Origin: Warburgia ugandensis
Lineage: Eukaryota; Streptophyta; Magnoliopsida; Canellales; Canellaceae
Direction of reading: 5' to 3'
DNA length: 64,000 bases
NCBI GenBank assembly: GCA_035236585.1
Contig: CP141139.1
Location: forward strand, 39,441,217 to 39,505,216
Shown: positions 1-15,699 of the stretch, piece by piece
Position numbering within the stretch: the stretch's first letter is position 1
Layout of the letters: every line of letters begins with the position of its first letter
Translations under genes and position numbers: made by a program
Notes under the pieces: model-generated
What the model saw: only the letters and a program-made list of their open reading frames with translations
What the model was told of the DNA's origin: nothing
The model's database searches: none

Positions 1-780
1 GCACCGGATTCGGATGATTTGAAAAAATTCTCTTTCCAATTATTTAATTGATTTGATTTTTCAAAAGCTGACTAGGAAACAATTTCTTGTATTTATTTAT
101 TAATTTATTTTATATTATTATGTGTAGATTGCTTGTTCTTCGTCTCCGATGGAAAGTTGCAGGCTCCGATTTGCTGATTGCAGCGAGCTAGTTCGCTTCG
201 GATAGAGTAGGTCCGTTGCCGACTTGTTCGGGTGAGGATGCGGGTAATCTTCCAGATATTATTAACCTCGTATTGAAATAAACGTGGTTCTACGTTCTTC
301 AGATCTGATGGATTCATAGTTACATGAATGCTTTACATGGGTTGTCCCTAATCTGCGGATTATCTACGATTCGCACCTGAATCTGATGCGAATTGGGTTC
401 TTTCGTTCGTAATCCACGCAGATTAAAGACTCCCATTCCGTACCCGATCTATATCTTTGCAGATAGGATCAGATTGAATTCGCAAATCCACTAACAGAGG
501 CACCGTGCCACGTCTAAGTGACAGTTCACTTTAGAGGGCATTTTCACGGATTCAAGACGTTCACTTTCTTCGGGCGCAGCTAGATAACTTGCATACAAGT
601 GTTTGGAAAAAGAGAGCACTACTGTCATAATTGACCCAAAAGGGCAGCCCGTAGGAAGTATCCAATGGTCGAGAACTTTTTCATCTAGGCTATTTCTTTG
701 AGGCCAAAGAAGATGAATATCTTGGATTGACAAAAATGCCATTGAAACTTGGCCTACACTTGCCTCCAGAAGCACTATGA
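1..780. other. Unassigned left flank with a short palindrome and one minus-strand open frame
   Basis: No gene is recognised. A minus-strand open frame at 491-775 (about 94 codons, opening on GTG rather than ATG) has a balanced residue composition but no motif I know; it could be an exon fragment or chance. An imperfect inverted repeat lies at about 349-362 and 410-425 (TAATCTGCGGATTA against TAATCCACGCAGATTA), possibly from a small MITE. Confidence 0.3.
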
Positions 781-1956
781 CACTGGTTAACTTGGTACTA
801 AAAGAAATACGTCGAATAAGTGATTAAGTAATGATAAAAATGTCCAGTATTTTTTTGTAGATATAGAATCACCACCATATATTTAGATTGAGATTAGTTT
901 ATTACAGGCACAAAATTATTGCCATAGTATTCAAGCATAAAAAATGTTCATCACTCTTGCATACAGTTCCGCTATCAAGAAATACAAAACATTAGGATGG
1001 AATCTAGCTCACCACTATAAGGATACATATCTCACTGCCCCGAGAATACGGAGCTAAATACATCTCACCACATAAAAAATTCACCAAATGATGCAGAAAA
1101 ATAGAGAGCTTAAGATGTACCACATCTATCTTAGCTCCAATGAAAACATATCTAAAATTCCAATGTATAAAAAACATTAAGTTGCACTATAAGAAAAACG
1201 TCCTTTTATGCTTGAATTGAACTTGAACTAACCTCTACAGAGAAAAACGTCCTTGATTATAGTTGGAATATATGTTTGAGTTTTCATACAAGTGCAAAGT
1301 CATCAATTGTAATGACATGCAGGGTTGAATCCACAGGGAGGATATAGTGAGAAAATAAAGCACCAAAGTTAATCCAAACTAATTATTCTAAAACTAATGC
1401 AAAAGTAAAGAAAGATGATAGACTTTCAATTTAATGGATGAGAGAGAAAATAAAATTTTAATCTAACTTAAAGTTCTAAGACCAAAGATCACTTATTTTA
1501 AATTAGACCCACCTCTTATTTATCTTCTTTTATAACTCAATAATTAAATTGAAATTACAATTACCATCTTAGAAAATATTTAAAAAAAAATTAATTTAGA
1601 AACTTTTGAACATAAAAAACCTAGATAATTTATCAAATTCTAATAATTCTATGTAAAATATAGCTATAATGGATCAAAGATCAAATCTAAGCATCTACAA
1701 AAGTAATAACACAAAATCAAAGAATGTACAAAGGATGAAATTATCTTTTTCAAATTAATTTAATTTTCAAAATTAATTTCTTAAGACAACTACAACTTTG
1801 AAAATTTCATAAGTGATGTTTCTAACTTAAAAGTAAGGTCACTTGAATCGTGGACAAAAGAAAACCAGCCTATTGTGATTTTTAAATTAATTCTAGAATT
1901 TATGAAAACTAAATAAAATTTTCTAAAAAATAAAACTTTCTAATTAAGGGAATTGT

Positions 1957-1991
<35 letters not shown>

Positions 1992-2740
1992 TCATTCATA
2001 ACATTCTCTGTTATGTCACACATCAAATCCTATTCACAAATTTTCTTAATTTTTTTTTTCAAATTAAAATACTAGAGCAATACCTCTCACTACTTCGAAC
2101 AAGTGAGCGAGCGTCACTAGAAAAGCAATGGATAATTGAAATAGTGTTGTGCGTGTGATACTAGCTAACAAGTTATCTTGTCCCTATTTACGATCCACGA
2201 TTATTCTAGTCTCTATTTACAATCCATGAACAGACAAGATCAATGAAGATTTTACTAACTTTGCCACTAATTTCTCCTACTTTCGATAGAATTTTTTTAA
2301 TGAAACTTGGTTATAGAACAATTTGATATCAATAAATTCAATTGTATGCTTAGATTTAAAATAAAGATAATAGAAATTAAGATATTCAATCACAAACATA
2401 GGCTGCTCAATAACCTGCACATAGTACCTTTCAAAATTATTTCATAAAATTAAACAAATTTGACCATTAAATTTCAACAAAATTTATGTAAAAAAGTTTC
2501 TAACACAAATAAGAACATAAGAAAATGATTATATCATTTAAAAAACTCATCAAATAAACCAAACTCAAGGTACAAAACGTAGTAACTCACTATTACTGTT
2601 CATGTGAACAATAGCAAGTAGCAAACTTTATTCAATTCAAGTTACAAGATTTGGAATAAAAATTGAAAATCAAACTCCTAGTTCTTCTATTCTATTCAAT
2701 GAACTATATTTCAAAGATTTTTGTCAAGCATCGAAGTAGG
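781..2740. other. AT-rich, probably retrotransposon-derived sequence
   Basis: No coding signal is seen. The stretch lies 3' of the minus-strand gypsy pol remnant and may include its decayed 3' LTR or untranslated region. The motif GAATCCACAGGGAGGAT near 1325 is of a kind common in plant LTR elements. No paired LTR could be placed. Confidence 0.3.
1960..1988. repeat. (TA)n microsatellite
   Basis: An uninterrupted TA dinucleotide run of about 28 bp in AT-rich sequence. Confidence 0.95.
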
Positions 2741-2852
2741 AACAGACATGGAAAGTACCCCTATGCACTAGCCTAAGCATGCACTGTTCATCTTATCTTA
2801 TCAATGATATTAGTGTCTAAGGATTCCAAGATTGATGGAGAATTAAAGAAGA

Positions 2853-4780
2853 TCAATGGCAATCTATGCAATCTAGCTTTGGACAGCCAAGATCTAACTC
2901 AAAATCTCTTGGAATGTAAAATAATGTTGTGATTGGTTCTGGATGTGTGGATATTATCAACAATGTAGGCTCAAAAGTTTGGATTGGCCAAGAGACGTTC
3001 ATCGGTTTTAGGGTGAATGAAGTACTAAATTGTAAATGAGTCTCAATTTTCCTCCATAACTTCTCCCATAAGTGACTCATAAACTTATGATCTTGATTAA
3101 AGGTTATGGTTTAAGATACCATGAAGATTCACAACATCTATAAAGTATAAATTCAACTCATGTGATGCATTAATCATCTTTGTATGAGCAATGAAGTATG
3201 CCATCTTAGAAAACATATCAACAATGACTACAATAAAGTCTTTGTTGCATTGTGTTTGTGGGATTCCAACAACAAAATCCATGCTAACTTCTTCCCATGG
3301 AGAATTAGGAATAGTAAGTGAAGTATACAAACACGTGATCTATAGTCGGCTCTTTGTTAGATGACTTGTCCTGCACCTCTTCATGTGCTTGGAAACACCC
3401 TTAGTCATTTCAGGCCAAAAGGAATGATCCCTCACTAAGGCAAAAGTCTTATCTCTGCCAAAGTGACCAACAAGGTCTCCATCATGCACTTCATATATAA
3501 TCTCTTCTCTAAGGGAGTATTGCGAAATACAAAGTAGATTAACCTTTAAGAGAAAACCTTGCTACTTAGTAAAATGTTAAAAGGAACATGCTTATAGTTT
3601 TCCAAAATACACCCAAAGTAGGTATCATTAGCATACAACTCCTTAACTATTTCAAAACAAATTAAATTGTCATTCAAAACAATTAACAATGTGTGTTTCT
3701 CAACAACCACATTTTGTGTACCTGCCTTATGTTTGATTACTAAAGGATTGGATGAACTCAACCCATACATCATGTCTTGGGCTAAAATTTTACTAACTTT
3801 GTAGGAATATCAATGCTTCATGAACTAAATGTAGCACAAAGGGTTGTAGTAGTAAATACTAGCTTCTATTTCCAATGCTCATACAATAGTGTAATACTCT
3901 TTATCATAGGTGGAGTTGTTGGGGTGTGAATATTCAATGTTTTGCTAAAGAAAACAACTAGCTTTCCTTCTTAACTTATAATAGCACTGATCCCAATGTT
4001 GGAAGCATCACACTCTACTTGAAACAAACAATGAAATTCAGGTAAAGAAAGGATGGGTGCATTTCGTTACCTTTTGGTTTATAAACTCAAAACTTTTCTA
4101 TGCTTCTTCTATCTGCTTATCTGTGCCACCTTTCAAGCATCAATTATTAGAGCAATTATAATACCAAAGTTTCTAATGAACAACCTGTAGAATGAAGCTA
4201 AGCCATGGAAGCTTCTGATGTCAAAGAGTGTCTTAGGCACTCCTTAGCTAACAATAATGTCCACCTTACTTGGGTCCATCTTCACTCCATCAATCGAAAC
4301 CACATAGCCTAAGAAAATTAAGTTGTCTGTGAAAAAGTTGCACTTCTTCAAGTTGTTGTACAACTTTTGTTCTCTAAACAATTGTAGCACTTCTTGAAGA
4401 TGATTCAAGTGCTCCTCATGCCTCTTACTGTATAATAATATGTCATCAAAATATACAACAACTAACTTGCTGTTAAAGGTTATAAAGATGTAAGTCATCA
4501 AAAGCATGGATGTATTAGGCACATTAAACAAACCAAAGCGCATTACCAACCACTTGTACATGCCATCTTGAGTTTTGAAGGAAATTTTACATTCATCACT
4601 TATTCTCAGGTGTGTTTGATGATAATCACTATGAAGGTCTACCTTGGAGAAAGTCATTGCACCAAGTAGTTGGTCCAACAAGTCATTTAGATGGGTAGTT
4701 AGAGACCAAATTGATTGTAATCTTATTCACTACCTTGCTATCTACTTACATTCTCCATGAACCATACTTCTTAGGCATAA
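2853..4780 (-). mobile_element. Degenerate Ty3/gypsy pol (RT, RNase H end, integrase)
   Basis: Pieces of one gypsy polyprotein lie in order on the minus strand but in different frames. The reverse transcriptase (4244-4780) starts at a decayed GSWRM block, continues through LLGAMTFSKVDL and the catalytic YFDDILLYSK, and ends at FLGYVVSIDGVK. A piece matching the end of RNase H is at 3546-3773 (VIKHKAGTQNVV). The integrase core is at 3097-3330 (WEEVSMDFVVGIP, then VDMFSKMAYFI) and continues after a frame change at 2853-3080 (LWRKIETHLQFST). Frame changes and stops separate the pieces, so it is a non-functional relic. The motif style is chromovirus-like, but I cannot fix the lineage. LTRs were not identified. 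Confidence 0.9.
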
Positions 4781-5480
4781 GAAGGACATGTCTTGCACAT
4801 GGACTTTTGCTCTTGTGCCCAAAATTATGGCCATCCCTTGGCCCACCTTGGTTAAATAGCACCTAAAACAATCACCTCAATAAGTTAATTAAAAATCACT
4901 TAAAAGAGACCTATATTAGCTTACAAGCTCATAGGACCCTCTTGGAAGGAGGCAGATTGCTGTCAGTCTCGTGGCCCCTTCTTGGCCAACTACATTGGTA
5001 TTTAAATGACTAGTTCTACCAACACATCCAATGACTCATATCATCTATGAGTAACAAAGGAGGATATGAAGTGGTTGATCAAGGTAGGATATAATTGGTA
5101 AGCGGTAGGACAAGAGTAAAAGAGAAGGTGAGCGAATTAGGTTACAAATAATATAAAAGCCTCTCCCAGCAAAAAAACATCATGAAAAGAATATACATTT
5201 TAGCTTGTTTTGCCTTAGGGGTAGTCATATTGTGTGTCCCTTTTTGTTGTGCATCATTTGCATATAGGTCATGTTATTTAGTTTAGGATCCCCTAGACAA
5301 GATAAAAAACCAAAGTTACTCTTTCATTGTATACAACAACTTGTTTTCCTTGTATAAACTATAGTAAACTACAACATACATTGGTGTATAAACAGTCATA
5401 GATCCTTCAATCAAAATCAAGTACCTTTAGACAAGGATATCGAAGGACCATTAGGAAAGGACTTAATAATCAAGAAGATC
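4781..5480. other. LTR/leader-like non-coding sequence
   Basis: No open frame is recognised. A TATA-like AATATAAAAGCC near 5150 followed by a short C-rich segment looks like an LTR promoter. The stretch lies upstream of the plus-strand gag remnant, so it may be the decayed 5' LTR or leader of that element; this is inference. Confidence 0.3.
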
Positions 5481-5500
5481 TAGAAAACCTTACTAAAGAT

Positions 5501-6300
5501 ATGACCAACAAGGCATCAGAGGTTAAGTTGTTGAATGATTATTCTACTCCCATCCAATACAACTCATTGGCTTATATAGCTTTACCTGTGACTAATGTAG
5601 AGTTAAAGTTAGGCATTATTCAACTCCTGCCAACTTTTTATGGGCTAGACAAGGAGGATTTATATCACCTTGTCAAGGAATTCCTTGACATTTTTTCTAC
5701 TTTCAAGTATCATAATTTCTCCTATGCCTCTATTAGGTTGAGATTATTTCCATTTTCATTAAAGGACAAAGCTAAAGCATCGCTCGACTATTTAGAAGTA
5801 AGGTCCATCACCACATGAGATCAAATACATTCTTAAATAAGTTCTTCCTAGTCCATAAAACCAACACCTTGAGGAGGGAAATCATAAATTTTCAACAAAA
5901 GAGAGCATTTTTATGAATGCTAAGAATATTGGAAGGACTTATTGTTGAAATGCCCACACCATGGCTTCAAGAAGTGGCAGTAGGTCCAATCTTTCTACAA
6001 AGCTCTAACCACATAGAAACAACGTACGATTGATGCCACTAATGGTGCGGCACTCATGCTTAAGAGTGATGTGGAGGCATGAAACTTCTTTGAAACTCTA
6101 TGTAAGAATTCCAAGAAATTAGAAAGGTATCCATTGCCTTAGATGAAAGGTGGTTTATATGAGATATGGGTAACTCCATATTTAAATAGAAATTTTGATA
6201 TGTTGGCCCACAAAGTGGATAAGATAGATGATCTTACTCAAAGTTTAGATGCTTTTATGATGACTAACAAATTTTCTCAACAACCTTAGCCTAAGGTTTG
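5501..6300 (+). pseudogene. Athila-like Ty3/gypsy gag remnant
   Basis: The first 105 codons (5501-5818) read as a retrotransposon gag domain: ELKLGIIQLLPTFYGLDKED, then KEFLDIFSTFK, then IRLRLFPFSLKDKAKASL. After a stop the homology continues in other frames with a decayed LKDLLLKCPHHGFKKW block near 5935-5975 and further gag-like residues to about 6250. These blocks are typical of plant Athila-type gag (established family knowledge). No protease or RT follows; repeat B begins directly after. Several stops and frame changes make it non-functional. Confidence 0.8.
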
Positions 6301-6381
6301 TTGAATCTACTCTAGTCATACACACCCTACATCTTCATGTCCATCAAGCTCTACATATCTTAAATTTTTTTTGGAGCATGC

Positions 6382-8911
6382 TAAGTATTCAATTTGCGTA
6401 AAAAGTACCCAATTAGTAGCCCATGTATTATAAATTATAAGCATTATTTTAGGATTTTTTCAAAATTTTATAACACATGCATTTTGACCTAATAATCCAA
6501 AAGTTTGATATTTTACAAGTTTAGATACAAATCTAAAGAAAGCATGTTAATCATCATATTTTTTTAGAATTTAATGAGGTTTTTACTCTATTATAAGAAG
6601 TGAGAAGATGATCCAATGGCCTATATTCCGCAAAAATCATGGTCTATTGTATTGTAGCAATTCTAAAAACTATCCTAGGGCAACAAGGAAGTAATCAAAG
6701 GTGAATAAATTGTTTCATACAAAAATCCATGCAATTCCATCACTTGAGAATTGGATCCATACATAAGGTTTCCTAGTCCAACTAAGAAACCTAAGGAAGC
6801 CAAGCCATTCATGTATTGAAGCCAAAGGACTTAGCCATTCAAGCCATCAAGGAATTAACCATCAAAGTGAGAAATAAATCCATAGATGAATGCCACATGG
6901 AGCTACACGATTGGAGCATTGTAAAAGTTAAGATTGTCATGCATTGGTGGCCCCATTAAGAGAGAAAATCCCACTTTACCATTCGAATTCTCATTCTTTT
7001 CCCCCCTTCAATCCTAGGGTTCCATGATTTTATATTAGAGAGGGAGCCACCTTCCTAGAAGGTGACACCTCCCTCCTTGTTTGGATGCTTAATTCAAGTG
7101 GTTTCCTAATTAGGAAACGCCTAGATATCTTCATTCAACACATCTCAAAACACCAAATCTCTTTCCATTTTTTCTACCTTTCCCATCACCATAAATCTCT
7201 CCTTTCTACCATTCAAATACCATCCATTTAAGGGGTGGTGGAATTCCACCCACCTTCCTAGGAAAAAGATGCCCCCCTTCCTTAAATTAGCAATAGTCAA
7301 CCATGAACTCTATTACTTCTCTTTTTTACATTATTTAGCCTACATAATCTTCCACCTAATATTCCTTATTCAAATCCTAGATGTATATCTCATTCCCTCC
7401 TTGATTCAGCCTTCTTATGTTAGAAACCCAGCCATATATAAATCCCTCATGGTTCCCATTATTTTTTTACCCAAGTAGAGGATGGCTGAGACAACCTTGA
7501 AATATAGCAATCTTCTTAGGTATTCTTTGGAGCTAGACTTTGATTTTCTTTGGTGCTTTTATTCATTTGGATTTCTAGTTATTTCTCTTGTTAATTTCTC
7601 TCCAATTCAAGTTAGCACTTTGCTTTCTTTGCATTAGTTTCATTGTCCTAAATTTCTCTTGTTTTGTTCTTGAATTTCATGTGCATAGTTCCAGCCCTCA
7701 ATTTCTTTGTTTATTGCTTCAATTCTCTAATTTTCTTTGCTTATTCAATCAAGATCTAAGTTGACTCTTCTCTAGTAGTGGCAATCAAGAGAATAGATAG
7801 CATAAAGCATTGGTTTCTTCCCTTAGTTTTGCACATTTTGTACCTTAGATTCATCTTAATTTATGTGCACTTTCCTTGTTGTAGTTCATCATATTAGCCT
7901 TCTTTTCTCTTGAATTTCTTTCAGGATTTTCTTTTTATGTCAACATATTTTAGATTGGAAGCTTTGTATTTAGTTTTTATTGTATTTTAGATCAATTTAT
8001 AAGATTTTGAATAGTGCACAATTTCCAGTTTTACTTACTTATTTTATGCACATAATTATTGATGTATTCTGACAATAATTCAGTGAAATTATTTAAGGAT
8101 TCTTGTTATTGAATGTTTACATTATCAAATTATTTTAGATCTTGTATAAAACTTATTTGTTTCAGTTGCTTTATATGCTTGATTTGATTTGAAGTTCTTG
8201 AGTGCTTAAAATCTGAAAATTTTTCTCTTCAATCTTTATGTTTTGTTTCTAGCCATCAAAACATCTTGATTGCTTAAATCCTTAGGAACCCATTTAGATT
8301 TTCAGGTGTTTATTGATTTAAAATCTTATGTTACATTTTAGTTTGCATTTAAAGTATCAAATCTGGCCATCTTTCAACCTATGAACTATGAGCACAATTC
8401 ATGGATCATCCGCACATAATAGGTTAATTTTCTCTTTGATTGTTGGTTAATCTTATTGCTTAATCTTGTTTTAGCTGTTGTTATTTAGTTTTTTGAATTT
8501 AGTTTAGGCTTAGAAAGTTTCCTTTTTGAGTTTTAAAAAGTTTCATTTTTAGAAAGTTTCTTGTTTAGGAAAGTGTTAAATTAGGAAGGTTTCCTTAAGT
8601 TACTTGCTTAGTTTAATTCATGCTTGTTTTGCATTATTTTCTTTTATTAATTTCATGTTAGTTAGGTAGGTTTCTAATTCCATTGCTTAGCTTAATTTTA
8701 GCAAGTTTTCTTTAATTTTAGTTTCTAATTTCATGCATTTACTTTCTTAGTTTAGATTCAAATCCAAATCAATCTCTCTTTTGGCTGAAGTTAAGTACTT
8801 TAAATAAGATCCATCCACCTTAAAAATTTGTGAGATTCCTTGTAGGATCGACTTTTTTGACATGGTAATACAACTTTGATTCCTGCGCTTGCAAGTAATA
8901 TTATAGTTACA
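6382..8911 (+). mobile_element. Repeat B copy 1 (long LTR-like repeat)
   Basis: One of three related plus-strand copies in the window (others at about 10152 and 60769). Copies start near AGTATTCAATTT, share AAAAAGTACCCA(A/T)TTAGT and ATAACACATGCATTT about 30-110 bp in, and end in a block resembling GAGATTCCTTGTAGGATCGA followed by a TTGCAAG motif. The middle is noncoding and T-rich. This copy lacks the CT array of the others and is shortened in its first third. It follows a gag remnant, so it may be that element's 3' LTR. Exact ends are uncertain and no target duplication was seen. Confidence 0.65.
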
Positions 8912-9189
8912 CCATAGCAAGTGAATGCATTCAGAAACGCTGGCAAAAATAATCCTTATTCTTAAACCTACAATCTTGGATAGGCTATGATGTGTCTTAA
9001 ATAATATTGTAAGTGCACAGCTTTATTGGAGTATAGGAATGGAAAAAACAAGTCAATCTCATGAAGACACTTTGATAAACTGAGTTAATTAGAATTTAAA
9101 TTGTCTTACTCTAACCTAGCCAAACCAATAAAGAAAAGGACAATTTCTAGCTAAACTAAACTAGTAAGTAATCCTAAATTCAAAAGCAA

Positions 9190-9420
9190 GTAATTAAAGA
9201 AACTATATAAAATTACTTAACTAAAAAGGAAACTATATAAAACTATAATTAACTAAGAATTAAGGAAACTATCTAAACCTAATTAACTAAGAATTAAGGA
9301 AACTATCTAAACTATAATTAACTAAGAATTAAGGAAACTATCTAAGCTACAACTAACTATACATTAAAGTAACTTTCTAAAATTATACTAACTAAAATGT
9401 AAGGAACAAATTAGCTAAAA
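9190..9420. repeat. About 35-bp AT-rich minisatellite
   Basis: The unit contains AATTAACTAAGAATT followed by AAGGAAACTATCTAA. Near-identical starts fall at 9247, 9281 and 9316 (period 34-35 bp), with decayed units on both sides. Confidence 0.85.
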
Positions 9421-9424
9421 AAAG

Positions 9425-9572
9425 AAAAATAACTATTTCATTTATGGCCAAATTACAAGGATTTGTTACATAAGTAAGGGAAAGAAAGCAAGTAAATGTG
9501 AAAAATAACCATTTCATTAATGGCCAAAATACAAGGATTTGTTACATAAGCAAGGGAAAAAGCAAGTAAATG
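9425..9572. repeat. 76-bp tandem duplication
   Basis: Two copies starting at 9425 and 9501, both carrying ACAAGGATTTGTTACATAAG and AGCAAGTAAATG, with a few substitutions and a small indel. Confidence 0.9.
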
Positions 9573-10151
9573 TCCTCCAAATTTGGCCATGAATTATGCT
9601 ATAAGACCCACATATTATGTCACTGAACATGAACTTGTACACTTCTCTTCAACCCAAAATACACTAAAATATCACCAAGCTTTTCATCCTCAGTATCCCA
9701 AGTTGCCACAAATCTGCAAATCCCATCCAATGATTCTTAGGAATGAAGTATTAGTGCAACCAAGGAAAGAGGAGTCCTAACACTTTTTCCTAAACAATCA
9801 TCACCCAAGAATAAAAGAAGAATGATGGAAAAGGAAGTAGAAAAGGTTACTACATTTTCCTTAAGCTAAAAACTCTTAAAAGAAAGGGGGAAACTTCAAA
9901 GAGTTTGGAAGAGGTGCTTAGAGATCATTCACCATTAAAGAAGTTGAACGATAGAGGAGGCTTCCTTCCTTAGACTTGAAATAGAAGAAAACAAAACAAA
10001 TTGGAGATAGTGGCCCTTGTTTTAAGACTCACCCATTCCTAGCCTTAGGAGATGAAGTGATCAGTAGGTACATGGTGTATCCCTACCCCCTAATATGAAG
10101 GCCTTTAGCTAGGAACTTAGGTAGCTTATGGATGGACTTGCATGTTTTTTA

Positions 10152-12906
<2,755 letters not shown>

Positions 12907-14415
12907 CAGTTTTCCTCATAGTTAATTAACAAATAAGAATATTTCCTTACTTTCAAGAATCCTTTCCTTTTTCTTAATCCAACTCCTTAAAAAAGAAATT
13001 AGAAAGAGTGAAAGAGGAATGATGCATGAAGTAACTAACAATGATTATGCATAAAACCAAAAATTAGAAAGTGGGTGTGAACATGGAATTAGAAAGTGAA
13101 AAGATAAGGAAACATGGAAAGAGCGTGTGAAATAAGGAAAGTAAAAATAGAATAGGAAATAATGTGAGATGCATTCAAATCTAGCATGGATGGATCCATG
13201 CATGCAACTTAGAAAGTGGAAGTCTGTGCTTATAACTGGAAAGTGTTATGCTTACACTCCATACAACTAAGATGCCTAATTTTACCACGATATGCATGAC
13301 TTTATAAATGGAGAACTAAATCTAAATCTAATGGACTACTATGCATGAAGTTTCTAAACTTTTCCTAGAAAATAACCAATGAAAAATATGAATTTAAACT
13401 TGGGTTTCTAAATTAGGAAAGTGCTACTTCTAAGCTAGGAAAGTGCTAGATCTAAGAATCTATCATGTAGTTATTTTCTAAAATGGAACTAAAGTAATCC
13501 TAAAGCATTCCTAATATCTATGGAAAACAAATTAACAAGTTTCTAAAACTACAAAGCAAGAAAATCTAGAAACTTCTCTGCTTCTAAAATAAGGAAGTGC
13601 TTAAAACATAGAAACTATAAACCTAACCTAAAGAAAAAAAAAACTAACTAATTATACTACAATGAATGCAGCCTAAGCATGATGCTATATCTGCCATGCA
13701 TGTGAACTTGAAAAAGACACACCACCAAAAATAGGTGGAATGCATTGAAAACCCTACACCTATATGCATGCTAAACCTAATTAAATCGAAAGGAAACATG
13801 ATACACATCTACATTACCCTAAGATGAATGAAATTACTATGCAGTACATGGAATGAAAAGCTAGAAATGATGAGAAATTACCATGTAAAAATCAGGAAAA
13901 AATACAATTACTTCATGAATCTAAGTAACATGAAGGATGATGCGTGCAACTACATTAGCAATCTAAATAAGGAAAACCTAGATGAAGGCATACGCAGAGA
14001 AGGTGATGGAAAAGATAAAAGATGGTAGAGACAGAAAAAGAAAATAAAGTAAGAAAAGGAATTGGACTAGGTTAAGACCCTAGTTTTATCTCCTAGGAAT
14101 TTGATCATGGAAGCTTGAGGGAGCTTGGGTGAGGGTGATCTTCCTCACTCCATTTCTCCTTTGACTTGGCTATGCATTCTAGGAAAAATTGAAAGATGTT
14201 CAAGCCATGCAAGGCGCCTCTAGTTATAGATTTATAGCTTAAGGGGCTTCAAGGGTTAAGATCAAGCCACTTAAGTTTATTTTGAACTAATGGCTAGATG
14301 GGGGGAGGAGAATTCAATTCTAGGAATGATAGTTGAGAATGGAAGAAATAATATAGGAATGGAAAAAGAAAAGAAAGAAAAAAATCTAAGAGAATTACAA
14401 AATAAGTGGGGAAAA
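12907..14415. other. Noncoding sequence between repeat B copy 2 and element A
   Basis: AT-rich, with repeated AGGAAAGTGCTA-type motifs (for example 13413-13450) that resemble the reverse complement of T-rich parts of repeat B. No reading frame of note. Probably retroelement-derived. Confidence 0.35.
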
Positions 14416-14472
14416 GAAAGTACTCGGCTACCTATCATGTAGGGAAGAAGCGAGAGGGAACCCACAACCTCC

Positions 14473-14475
<3 letters not shown>

Positions 14476-14558
<83 letters not shown>
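14476..14558. repeat. (CT)n microsatellite in element A 5' LTR
   Basis: Pure CT run of about 82 bp at the first of two pyrimidine-rich spots of this LTR. Confidence 0.97.
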
Positions 14559-14560
<2 letters not shown>

Positions 14561-15266
14561 CCTACACATTTGGCATTGGTTTTTCCCCCCCACCGGCTAT
14601 TGTTGCAGCACAGCACAGAAATCCACTTGCTCATGGGTTTTCTCCCTCTCCCTTCCCTCTTTTCTCTGTTCTCTTTCACGCTATCTCTCTCTCCCCCCTT
14701 CATCTTCCTCCCATCATTGGCAATGACCCCAAACTCGACCAAGGTTTTTGTCAATTTTTCCTTATTTTTGCGCACTCAACATTGATGGAATCACTCTGAA
14801 TTTCACAAGAGGGAAGGTAAAATCAAGATCTACAAGACTCTTATTTTGTTTTCCTAAAATTTGCAATTAAAACTATGTAATAGTCACTGAAGGCTGCCAT
14901 TTTTTATCGTCTTCTTCAACAATGGTGGTTGGATTTCAGTGACAGTGACTAAATTTCGGCAAGGACAAAAAATGGAAATTTATATTGATGAACATTAAGA
15001 ACAATACCTAAGGATCTTTCATTGTGTCCATGGATTCAAATGTACATTAATTTATATTTGTGATCTTAGTTTTATCTATTGAGTATATTCCCCTATACTC
15101 ACCCCACTAACTACACAGATAAAAGCAAAGAAGAGAAAAGCAAGAGTGTTGAGGCTAGTGCCGCTTATAGTTAGAGAGAGTATCAGCGATGGTTGTATGA
15201 TCTTTACATTTTATAAATATCATGACACGACTGGGTAGTTATATAACTATGATAATTGGTTTAAAC

Positions 15267-15371
15267 ATGTATAAATATATTTAATACATATTGGACTATG
15301 GGCTGTAGCTAGATACAATTTATTATAAAATGTATAAATATATTTAATACATATTGGACTATGGGCTGTAG
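15267..15371. repeat. 63-bp direct duplication private to the 5' LTR
   Basis: ATGTATAAATATATTTAATA starts at 15267 and again at 15330, each followed by CATATTGGACTATGGGCTGTAG. The 3' LTR has one diverged copy near 25990. Confidence 0.9.
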
Positions 15372-15585
15372 TTATATACTGACTTGTTATATTTTGAGTA
15401 CAAAAATATTTTATTTAGAACTCATGAATGTGTTTTGATCTGTCAGATGACTCTAGAGGTTTTCAAAAAAGTCTTTTCAAAGAAAATATTTTTGCTATTT
15501 GATTTCTAAAAGGAATTTTAAAATAAGGATCCCGCCTTTTGAAAATAATTCTTAAAAAGCATTATAAAGCTCAGGTCATCATAGT

Positions 15586-15597
15586 TAGTATCAGAGC
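15586..15597 (+). other. Element A primer-binding site
   Basis: TAGTATCAGAGC lies 2 bp after the 5' LTR end. It differs at one base from TGGTATCAGAGC, the usual plant PBS for initiator methionine tRNA. Confidence 0.85.
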
Positions 15598-15699
15598 CCA
15601 GTTGTTCCTTTTACAGCTAGTCCTACATGCCAAGAGTTTTAAATAGTCAATAAGTAAGAGGTGGTTGTTTAGATGTGAGTTAAGAAAATGACTCATATA

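Larger units (their letters stand above)
8912..10151. other. Spacer between repeat B copies 1 and 2
   Basis: 1.24 kb without coding signal. It holds a 35-bp minisatellite and a 76-bp tandem duplication, listed separately. If the two B copies are an LTR pair, this would be a very short internal region, but no PBS or PPT was found. Confidence 0.4.
14416..15583 (+). repeat. Element A 5' LTR (truncated)
   Basis: Alignable with the 3' LTR from about 23385 onward, starting at GGCTACCTATCATGTAGGGAAG. It ends GGTCATCATA where the 3' LTR ends GGTCATCACA. The outer part, including the expected TGTAACAACC start, is missing. Confidence 0.85.

Noticed and set aside
9190-9572. CRISPR-like array
   Set aside because: The units are contiguous minisatellite and tandem copies without spacers, and the DNA is plant nuclear.
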